Origin: an uncultured Ruminococcus sp.
GTDB taxonomy: Bacteria; Bacillota; Clostridia; Oscillospirales; CAG-272
DNA: 6,846 bases
Assembly (NCBI GenBank): GCA_902797125.1
Contig: CADBRS010000244.1
Span: forward strand, 1 to 6,846
Reading direction: 5' to 3'
The translations under genes and the position numbers were made by a program. Positions 1 through 5,030 of the stretch are shown piece after piece (position 1 is the first letter of the stretch; the number at the start of each line of letters is the position of its first letter). Below the pieces are notes generated by a model. The model did not search any database, had not been told where the DNA came from, and worked only from the letters and a program-made list of their open reading frames with translations.

Positions 1-545
1 GCAGGGATCTCAGGCTTGGCATTTTCGATCGTCAGATAGTGGCTGACGAACCACTCGCAAGCCATGGCCGACAAGTGATCGCTGGTGCCCACAATGATGA
101 CCTTGGTGCCCTGGATTTTGACACCGTATCCGTTTTGCGGAAATGTTGAAAGGAAATCCGCTGTCTCCTGACGGTTCGTTGAACCGATCAGGAATTCGTA
201 TTCCGTCTCGGGAAAATAGGCTTTTCCGGTCCGGTCCACGTAATCTGTTCCGATTTTCAGTGTTGTTCCCGTCAACGATTCGATCGCTCTTTTGAGTGCG
301 ATAGACGCATTCGTCAGTTCGTCAGACGAGATATCTGCCCGAACGATCTGATAAACGGCTTGCCCATCTTCGACCAGCGAGATCATCGGCCCATCGTACG
401 CGGTTTCGCTGAACGATTCAAATTCACTGTCGCGGTCACCTGAAACGTCGTCTCCGCAGCCCGTGAAAACCGACAGCAAGAGCAGCATCAGCAGCGTCAA
501 CGATACCGTCAATAGAAGCCGGCGAAAGATTATTCGATTTTTCAT
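1..545 (-). CDS. Lipoprotein of unknown function, N-terminal part (runs off the left edge)
   Basis: This is the start of a secreted lipoprotein: 181 codons are visible with no stop before the window edge. The N-terminus is basic (MKNRIIFRR), followed by a Leu-rich hydrophobic stretch (about residues 10-27) and a lipobox-like VFTGC, with Cys30 the expected lipidated residue. Phe at the -3 position is less usual than Leu. A Ser/Asp/Glu-rich linker (about 31-50) leads into an alpha/beta region (about 53-175) containing ALKRAIESLTG, EFLIGSTNR and VIIVGTSD. By recall, this pattern resembles the non-catalytic N-terminal domain found ahead of some glycosidase-like proteins (GH67 N-terminal or DUF4838 type). 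That is an inference and no enzyme activity can be assigned, because the rest is missing. The gene begins 23 nt after the SPFH gene's stop, so it is probably cotranscribed with it. The SD is poor (AAAAAGAAAA). An in-frame ATG three codons upstream (552-554) is an equally possible start and would add Met-Pro-Phe. Confidence 0.82.
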   Translation of the reverse strand, partial: MKNRIIFRRLLLTVSLTLLMLLLLSVFTGCGDDVSGDRDSEFESFSETAYDGPMISLVEDGQAVYQIVRADISSDELTNASIALKRAIESLTGTTLKIGTDYVDRTGKAYFPETEYEFLIGSTNRQETADFLSTFPQNGYGVKIQGTKVIIVGTSDHLSAMACEWFVSHYLTIENAKPEIP

Positions 546-568
546 AAAAGGCATTTTCTTTTTCTAGA

Positions 569-1672
569 TCAGTCACCGTCGGACGGTGTGGACGGAGACA
601 GGATGACTGAACTCACATTCCCGTCGCTGACGTAATAAGTCGGCAATACGCCGTTCCAGGCTTCCACGTAGTAATAGGTCATCAGATTCTGCGTTCCGAC
701 CTGAAGTTCTGCTTCCGTCACTTCGGATCCGTCCGGCTTGATCAGCCTGTTGGTGCCGTTTTCTTCAGCGACAACCGTCCAGCCGTTGATCGATGCCAGG
801 CGCTGCAAAGCGATGGCGGCTTCTTTTTTGCCCTGATATTCCGCGCTGTCTGCAGAGATCTGAGCTACTTCCTTATCGGCCTGTGCCTGGATCTTGGCAA
901 CTTCTGCGGATGCATTTGCATCGATTTTGGCACGCTGGGCGGCCTGCTCGGCCTCCATCGTTTTCTGTTCCTGTTCGGTCGTGGCTTTCAGTTTGTTCTG
1001 AACGGCGACCTGTTTGGCTTCGACGGCATTGGTGAATTCATCGGTGAAATCCATGTCTTCGATAGCCGTTGAAACAAGCTCGATATTGTATTTCAGCAGC
1101 TGCTCGCTCAGCAGTGCTTCGATTTCGGTCGCCAGCTTGTCACGGTTCGAGACCAGACTTTCAGCCGTATAGTGCGCCATGATCGTCTTGACGGACTCGG
1201 CCACGTTCGGCGTGATCACCGTATCATAATAATCCGGACCCACCACGCGGTAGATGTCCTGCGCATTGGATTTGGAGATTTGATAGTTCAGTGTGTATTT
1301 GCACATGACCTCCTGGATATCTGAAGAGAAACAGCTGAGTTCAACTGTGGATTTTTGAACACGGTTGTCCATTTCCACAACAGAATTCCAGGGTGCCTTG
1401 ACGTGGACACCGCTGTCGAACGTATAGTTCTCGACACGTCCGAAAGTGGTCACAACTCCGGTGTGTCCGGTGTCGACGGACACAAAGACAGATGAGATCA
1501 CCATGATGATGCCGACAACGGCGGCGCCTATGCCTCCGATAAGCATCAAAAGGCCGCTTTTCTTTGCAGGTTTGCCGTTCACAACGACGCCTGAATTTCC
1601 TACCTTTTTGCGTGCCAGAATGAGAAGCACCGCAACACCCAAAATAATGACACCGGCAATAAAGCTTGTCAT
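569..1672 (-). CDS. SPFH/prohibitin-family membrane protein
   Basis: This 367-aa protein belongs to the SPFH (stomatin/prohibitin/flotillin/HflK-C) superfamily, whose members form large rings or scaffolds on membranes and often modulate membrane proteases or organise lipid domains. Two hydrophobic segments (about residues 3-20 and 41-63) flank a basic loop. The SPFH domain starts at about 64 with VDTGHTGVVTTFGRV and GVHVKAP and runs to about 205. A charged, Ala/Glu/Gln/Lys-rich coiled coil follows (about 213-290). The C-terminus carries a YYYVEAWNGVLPTYYV segment, a tail type common in bacterial prohibitin-like proteins. About 35 residues (295-329, containing NGWTVVAEENG and KPDGSEVTE) sit between the coiled coil and that tail and look like an insertion. 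The start was chosen at ATG 1670-1672 because AAAGGAG lies 5 nt upstream. An in-frame ATG at 1727-1729 has no SD. The gene lies 93 nt after a solute-binding lipoprotein gene and 23 nt before another lipoprotein gene. Its partner and substrate are unknown. Confidence 0.92.
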   Translation of the reverse strand: MTSFIAGVIILGVAVLLILARKKVGNSGVVVNGKPAKKSGLLMLIGGIGAAVVGIIMVISSVFVSVDTGHTGVVTTFGRVENYTFDSGVHVKAPWNSVVEMDNRVQKSTVELSCFSSDIQEVMCKYTLNYQISKSNAQDIYRVVGPDYYDTVITPNVAESVKTIMAHYTAESLVSNRDKLATEIEALLSEQLLKYNIELVSTAIEDMDFTDEFTNAVEAKQVAVQNKLKATTEQEQKTMEAEQAAQRAKIDANASAEVAKIQAQADKEVAQISADSAEYQGKKEAAIALQRLASINGWTVVAEENGTNRLIKPDGSEVTEAELQVGTQNLMTYYYVEAWNGVLPTYYVSDGNVSSVILSPSTPSDGD

Positions 1673-1677
1673 AAAAA

Positions 1678-1684
1678 CTCCTTT
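1678..1684 (-). promoter_or_regulatory. Ribosome binding site that fixes the SPFH gene start
   Basis: The minus strand reads AAAGGAG followed by five T residues and ATG. This strong SD supports translation from ATG 1670-1672. The longer reading frame starting at 1729 would place a hydrophilic extension of 19 residues before the first membrane segment and has no SD of its own. Confidence 0.88.
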
Positions 1685-1695
1685 CTTCGAAAATA

Positions 1696-1726
1696 CCGGA
1701 ATCAAACGAACAATCGAAGATTCCGG
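1696..1726 (-). repeat. Inverted repeat (hairpin) in the leader of the SPFH gene
   Basis: The arms CCGGAATC (1696-1703) and GATTCCGG (1719-1726) are perfect complements, separated by 15 nt. In RNA this gives an 8-bp stem about 11 nt upstream of the SPFH gene's SD. On the transcribed side it is followed by TATTTTCG, which is too broken a T-run for a normal intrinsic terminator. It could act as a weak attenuator, a stability or processing element between the two cistrons, or a protein-binding dyad. The sequence does not decide between these, and an 8-bp repeat could also arise by chance. Confidence 0.5.
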
Positions 1727-1730
1727 CATT

Positions 1731-1761
1731 ATTCAAACTCAAATCAATTCAATGATGTCAA
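1731..1761 (-). promoter_or_regulatory. Possible weak internal promoter before the SPFH gene
   Basis: A perfect -35 hexamer TTGACA (minus strand, 1761-1756) starts 4 nt after the stop codon of the binding-protein gene. The best nearby -10 candidate is TTGAAT (1736-1731), with 4 of 6 consensus bases and a long 19-bp spacer. A better hexamer, AATAAT (1733-1728), would need a 22-bp spacer. The region is AT-rich. This could give the SPFH gene its own transcript, but the spacing is poor. Confidence 0.25.
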
Positions 1762-1765
1762 CCTA

Positions 1766-3727
1766 TCACGGAGCGGTTGCATAATCCGCAGGGAGATAGC
1801 CATATGTCTTCAGCCAGTTGTAGTAGATGACATAAGGAGTATAGTAGTTGATCGTCTGACGGATGATCTCATTGCCGTCTTTATCTGTTTCGATATCTTT
1901 TTCTTCAGTCTCGGTTTCTATCGGGTTACTCTCGTCATCCGTTTCAACAGGCGTTTCGTCTGTGAATGAACTGTCTGTGATCTTCTTGATATTGGCATTG
2001 CTGGTCTTCGTCAAAGTCTTCTGCAAACTCTTCACCAGCGTTTCGAGCGAATCGTAATCTTCGCAGGCCTGGAGCTGATTCCATGTCTTGACCGAGAGGT
2101 CGGAAATAGCCTTGATCAGCGTTTCGTCCAAAGCCTGATAGGTCCCGTATTTTTCGCTCTTCTCGGGATCCTTTTCGTCGATCACGGGATCGACCCATTT
2201 CAATTCTTTATCGAAGCTGAAGCCGTACAGCGGATTCAATACGGCCACCCGGTTCTGCTCTTTGGCAATATCCCACACGTCATCAGCCATACCTTCTTCG
2301 GGGTATGCGATGAAGCAGTTACCGGTCTGCTTGATGTTCATCATATAGTCATGGTTGAGTCTTTCCAGTCTGCCTTCGGAGTCCAGCGAGTAATGCTTGC
2401 CCTGAACACCGTACTGAAGGAGGTTTCTGAACGTGCTGTCCGTGTTCAGATACGTAATGATATCCATACTTCTGGAAAGATTGGAGGTGTATGCGGAGAC
2501 TGCGAACATATTGCCGTAAACGTCTTCCTCAGAAACTTTCGGATATCCGACCGTGACCACGTAATAGTCATCCGAATAGGACTCTTTCAGGGACTGGTCG
2601 CCTGTCACGAACGACACGGCAGCCTTCTGTCCTTCAGCCGGTTCGCCGAAGTAATTGGAGAATTTGTATTCGGCAAGCGTCAGGAAGTTTTCGACATACG
2701 TTTTATCGGTGAACAAGGAATTGAACTCCAGAACGGTCTTACCACGGCTGATCGTCGACAAATCCTTGTAAGCATACCCGATGACGGAGAAGTCGCCTGT
2801 GACGTTGTAGGAATGATGCGTAACGCCTTCGACAACGGATTCATCTCCGTAATCCGAGACGGCGATATCCCAATAGTACGCCAGATCACCCATGCAATAT
2901 TCATAGGTCGCATTGATCGGAAGCACTTCCGGACGATACTGTTTGACGTCATACAGAAAATCTTTCAGGTCCATGATGGTCTTGACTGAAGAGATCTCCG
3001 CTGTGTAGTACAAAGAGTCGTAAAGCTCTTTATCCACCAGCATGTATGTGTACTGACCGATGGTCGAGTTGTTCGGAATACCGTAGACCGTGCCGTTATA
3101 GGAAGCAGCGGACAGCAAGGAAGAAGAGACATAACTTCTCAGTTTCTTGGAGGAACCGCTCAATTCGCCCGTCAAGCCGGACAGCCATCCGTTTGTGATA
3201 TATTCCTGATATTTGTCGTAGCCTTTATCAGAACCGAGCGTGCCCAGGAACAGGATGTCGACCTGCGTATCGGAAACGTTCGGATATCTGGTGACGGTCA
3301 CGCCGTACTCGTTCGTCTCGGTGGCCAGTGTTTCAGATTCGGTTTCGCTCTCTGTCTCAGTATCAGTGCCCGTAGACTTGCCTTTATTCTTTTTAGCTTC
3401 AGCAGCCTTTCTGGCCTGCTCTTCGTTTTGCGCGAGCAGATCATCGAGCGTTGCATAATATTCGTCTTCTGTCAGGAAAATCAGTTTCAGCTGGGTTTTG
3501 AACTCAGCTTTCGTCAACTTATTGATTTCGTCACTGACAAGTTGCTTTGCTTCATCAGTAGTTTGCTCATCCGTCACAACATACATCGTCAACGTCATGG
3601 CGCTTTTGCTGGCGTCTTCGGCCATGTCATCGACTGCCTCTTCGTCGGTCTTCTTTCCGCATCCTGCGAGAAGAACGGCAGACAACAAAAGCAGCAGGCA
3701 AAGAGCAAGACTCAATATCTTTTTCAT
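1766..3727 (-). CDS. Extracellular solute-binding lipoprotein (ABC family 1 type), with Thr/Glu-rich insertions
   Basis: This 653-aa lipoprotein resembles substrate-binding proteins of ABC importers, many of which bind sugars or oligosaccharides, held at the outer face of the membrane. The signal peptide is MKKILSLALC plus a Leu-rich core, with lipobox LLAGC and lipidated Cys23. Binding-protein hallmarks are a first strand at about 44-52, VDILFLGTLGS (156-166), NGTVYGIPN (211-219), YMLVDKELYD (228-237), the segment around AAVSFVTGDQSL (369-380), and the C-lobe run NMFAVSAYTSNLSRSMDIITYLN (406-428) followed by LLQYGVQGKHY (436-446). It is longer than the usual 400-550 aa, partly because of a Lys/Ala-rich then Thr/Glu/Ser-rich tract (about 105-138) and an acidic tract near the C-terminus (about 589-617). 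GGAGG lies 6 nt before ATG 3725-3727. A near-consensus promoter precedes it. No permease or ATPase gene adjoins it, so the ligand cannot be inferred from context. It might instead act as a sensor or as a subunit serving a distant transporter. Confidence 0.88.
   Translation of the reverse strand: MKKILSLALCLLLLLSAVLLAGCGKKTDEEAVDDMAEDASKSAMTLTMYVVTDEQTTDEAKQLVSDEINKLTKAEFKTQLKLIFLTEDEYYATLDDLLAQNEEQARKAAEAKKNKGKSTGTDTETESETESETLATETNEYGVTVTRYPNVSDTQVDILFLGTLGSDKGYDKYQEYITNGWLSGLTGELSGSSKKLRSYVSSSLLSAASYNGTVYGIPNNSTIGQYTYMLVDKELYDSLYYTAEISSVKTIMDLKDFLYDVKQYRPEVLPINATYEYCMGDLAYYWDIAVSDYGDESVVEGVTHHSYNVTGDFSVIGYAYKDLSTISRGKTVLEFNSLFTDKTYVENFLTLAEYKFSNYFGEPAEGQKAAVSFVTGDQSLKESYSDDYYVVTVGYPKVSEEDVYGNMFAVSAYTSNLSRSMDIITYLNTDSTFRNLLQYGVQGKHYSLDSEGRLERLNHDYMMNIKQTGNCFIAYPEEGMADDVWDIAKEQNRVAVLNPLYGFSFDKELKWVDPVIDEKDPEKSEKYGTYQALDETLIKAISDLSVKTWNQLQACEDYDSLETLVKSLQKTLTKTSNANIKKITDSSFTDETPVETDDESNPIETETEEKDIETDKDGNEIIRQTINYYTPYVIYYNWLKTYGYLPADYATAP
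1877..1963 (-). other. Acidic Thr/Glu/Asp-rich tract coded near the C-terminus of the binding protein
   Basis: Residues about 589-617 of the solute-binding lipoprotein are almost all Thr, Glu, Asp, Ser and Pro, with short runs such as ETETEEKDIETD. They separate the main fold from a Tyr-rich end (NYYTPYVIYYNWLKTYGYLP). This is probably a flexible, exposed loop or linker. Confidence 0.7.
3314..3367 (-). repeat. Low-complexity Thr/Glu/Ser coding repeat in the binding protein
   Basis: Codons for residues 121-138 encode TDTETESETESETLATET, an imperfect repeat of Glu-Thr/Glu-Ser units that directly follows a Lys/Ala-rich stretch (about 105-118). It falls inside the N-lobe, between strand-like segments, where most family members have a short loop. 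The DNA is imperfectly repetitive (GAG ACA GAG AGC GAA ACC and similar). It is therefore a possible site of slippage-driven length change between strains. Confidence 0.75.
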
Positions 3728-3733
3728 TATCGA

Positions 3734-3738
3734 CCTCC
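3734..3738 (-). promoter_or_regulatory. Ribosome binding site of the binding-protein gene
   Basis: The minus strand reads GGAGG, then TCGATA, then ATG at 3727-3725. This is a strong SD with 6-nt spacing, and it supports the start that gives a signal peptide beginning MKK. Confidence 0.88.
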
Positions 3739-3750
3739 ATAAGTGGTAAA

Positions 3751-3766
3751 TGTGCTAAAAAGCACA
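3751..3766 (-). promoter_or_regulatory. Perfect 16-nt dyad in the 5' leader (possible operator or mRNA hairpin)
   Basis: TGTGCT and AGCACA are perfect complements around a 4-nt A/T centre. The predicted transcript start is near 3778, which puts the dyad at about +12 to +27, between promoter and SD (12 nt before the SD). As DNA it is placed where a repressor could block elongation or open-complex exit. As RNA it forms a 6-bp stem with a UUUU loop. It matches no operator I recognise; in particular it lacks the central CG usual for LacI-family sites. Confidence 0.5.
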
Positions 3767-3784
3767 CGGAATCAGCCAACGTCT

Positions 3785-3813
3785 ATTGTACCCGAGATTG
3801 GGCACAATGTCAA
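3785..3813 (-). promoter_or_regulatory. Sigma-A type promoter of the surface-protein operon
   Basis: The minus strand shows -35 TTGACA (3813-3808), a 17-bp spacer, and -10 TACAAT (3790-3785). The -35 is a full consensus match, the -10 matches 5 of 6, and the spacer length is optimal. Transcription should start near 3778 and read into the solute-binding lipoprotein gene with a leader of about 50 nt. The sequence upstream of the -35 is AT-rich (about 3814-3850) and could act as an UP element. Confidence 0.88.
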
Positions 3814-3826
3814 GTGTATTAAGATA

Positions 3827-3838
3827 CATAATATTATG
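3827..3838. repeat. AT-rich 12-bp perfect palindrome upstream of the -35
   Basis: CATAATATTATG is a perfect palindrome centred about 22 bp upstream of the -35 hexamer and just past the sigma gene's stop codon. It could be part of an UP element, a site for a dimeric regulator, or chance in AT-rich DNA. It is too AT-rich, and lacks a following T-run, to be a good terminator. Confidence 0.35.
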
Positions 3839-3843
3839 GATAT

Positions 3844-5013
3844 TTAATCCAAGAAGCCTTTCAGGTGTTTTGCACGGCTGGGATGCTTGAGTTTCCGAAT
3901 CGCCTTCGCTTCGATCTGACGAATACGTTCACGGGTGATGTCAAACTGTTTTCCGACTTCTTCCAGCGTGCGGGTCTTGCCGTCATACAGACCGAATCTG
4001 AGTTTGATGACGTCTGCTTCCCTTTCACTCAGGGTCTGAAGCTGTTTCTCGATCACTTCCCTGAGGATCGCCGCCGTGGCCGCGTCTGCGGGAGCCGGCG
4101 TTTCTTCATCCGGGATGAAATCGCCCAGATGGCTGTCCTCTTCTTCACCGATCGGGGTCTCCAGGGAAACGGGATCCAGCGCGATCCGCATGATCTCGCG
4201 GACTTTATCCGCACTCATGCCCATCTTTTCACCGATCTCCTCAGCCGTAGGCTCACGTCCGAGTTCCTGGAACATCTGGCGGCTGTAACGGGAGACCTTG
4301 TGGATAGTTTCGACCATGTGCACGGGGATCCGGATAGTCCTGGCCTGATCCGCGATGGCTCTGGTAATGGCCTGACGGATCCACCACGTCGCATAGGTCG
4401 AGAACTTATAACCTTTGGAAATATCGAATTTTTTGACGGCTCTCATCAAACCCAGATTGCCTTCCTGGATCAGATCCAGAAAAGTCATGCCACGCCCGGC
4501 GTGTCTTTTGGCAATATTGACGACCAAACGGAGATTAGACTCGACCAGCTCGTCTCTGGCCTTTTTTCGCACTTCTTCGGGCTGCTCCGGATCCGACATG
4601 ATCGCGGCGATCTCAAACTCGCGTTCCGGTGACAGCAGCGGGATCCGGCCGATCTCCTTCAGATAAAGTCTGACGGGGTCATCGACAGGAAGTCCTTCCG
4701 ACTTGAGTGCGCGGGCCATCTGTTTTCCGTCTCCGTCGAGAGCAGAAGCATCTTTTTCCAGCTCCAGTTCCTCGCGTGCCAGATCTTCGGGATTCGGGCT
4801 GTCGATCTTATCTAAATCCAAATTTCTGTCCAACACGGACAGATCGTATGCGGAGGGGTCCAAATCGTATGCTGAGAATTTGGCCTTTCCTCCCTGTTTA
4901 CCTTTGGTGTTTTTGTCGTCATCAAAGAGCAGATCTTCGTATTCGGCGCTCTGATTCAGCAAATCATCAAATTCATTTCCGTTCAGTCTGGACAGGGTAT
5001 CATCTGTATCCAT
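3844..5013 (-). CDS. rpoD: Primary RNA polymerase sigma factor (RpoD/SigA)
   Basis: This 389-aa protein is the housekeeping sigma-70 factor that directs RNA polymerase to most promoters. Region 1.2 begins at DDPVRLYLKEIG (111-122). Region 2 is near-identical to other primary sigmas by recall: NLRLVVNIAKRHAGRG (160-175), FLDLIQEGNLGLMRAVKKFD (178-197), YKFSTYATWWIRQAITRAIA (202-221) with the -10 recognition and melting residues, then QARTIRIPVHM (223-233). Region 3 includes LGREPTAEEIG (251-261) and SLETPIGEEEDSHLGDFI (283-300). Region 4 has LSEREADVIKLRFGL (328-342) and the -35 recognition helix in TLEEVGKQFDITRERIRQIE (349-368), ending in HPSR and a short tail. The first ~108 residues are unusual: a very acidic start (12 acidic and 1 basic residue in 1-33) with no recognisable region 1.1. 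The gene starts 17 nt after dnaG, with AGGGAG 7 nt before the ATG, so the two are probably cotranscribed and coupled. This pairing is typical of Bacillota. Confidence 0.98.
   Translation of the reverse strand: MDTDDTLSRLNGNEFDDLLNQSAEYEDLLFDDDKNTKGKQGGKAKFSAYDLDPSAYDLSVLDRNLDLDKIDSPNPEDLAREELELEKDASALDGDGKQMARALKSEGLPVDDPVRLYLKEIGRIPLLSPEREFEIAAIMSDPEQPEEVRKKARDELVESNLRLVVNIAKRHAGRGMTFLDLIQEGNLGLMRAVKKFDISKGYKFSTYATWWIRQAITRAIADQARTIRIPVHMVETIHKVSRYSRQMFQELGREPTAEEIGEKMGMSADKVREIMRIALDPVSLETPIGEEEDSHLGDFIPDEETPAPADAATAAILREVIEKQLQTLSEREADVIKLRFGLYDGKTRTLEEVGKQFDITRERIRQIEAKAIRKLKHPSRAKHLKGFLD
4834..4875 (-). repeat. Tandem heptapeptide-coding duplication in the sigma N-terminus
   Basis: Residues 47-60 read SAYDLDP then SAYDLSV, a 7-residue unit repeated once, with matching DNA (the 9-mer GCATACGAT occurs in both copies). 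It lies in the variable acidic N-terminal extension, outside every conserved sigma region. Confidence 0.65.
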
Positions 5014-5020
5014 ACCAACA

Positions 5021-5026
5021 CTCCCT
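5021..5026 (-). promoter_or_regulatory. Ribosome binding site of the sigma factor gene
   Basis: The minus strand reads AGGGAG, then seven bases, then ATG 5013-5011. It sits inside the 17-nt gap after the dnaG stop, which fits translational coupling. It also supports the chosen start, which matters because the N-terminus is atypical. Confidence 0.85.
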
Positions 5027-5030
5027 CGTA

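Noticed and set aside
1673..1729. Longer start for the SPFH protein at ATG 1727-1729
   Set aside because: There is no SD before it. The 19 added residues are encoded across the hairpin, and a strong SD sits before the internal ATG at 1672-1670.
1766..1835. Similar C-terminal wording of the binding protein (YYNWLKTYGYLPADY) and the SPFH protein (YYVEAWNGVLPTYY)
   Set aside because: Only a few Tyr, Trp, Gly, Leu and Pro positions agree and the spacing differs. The SPFH tail is a known family trait, so shared ancestry or a common signal is not supported.
2351..2989. Open frame of 212 codons on the plus strand
   Set aside because: It lies wholly antisense to the solute-binding lipoprotein gene, has no SD, and its translation shows no recognisable domain. 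The minus-strand product has a signal peptide, SD and family motifs.
3939..3944. Minus-strand TTGACA within the sigma gene
   Set aside because: It encodes the conserved FDITRERIRQIE region-4 helix, and no -10 follows at proper spacing.
3865..4632. Open frame of 255 codons on the plus strand
   Set aside because: It is antisense to the highly conserved core of the sigma factor gene, and its openness follows from that gene's codon pattern. No start signal or family motif was seen.
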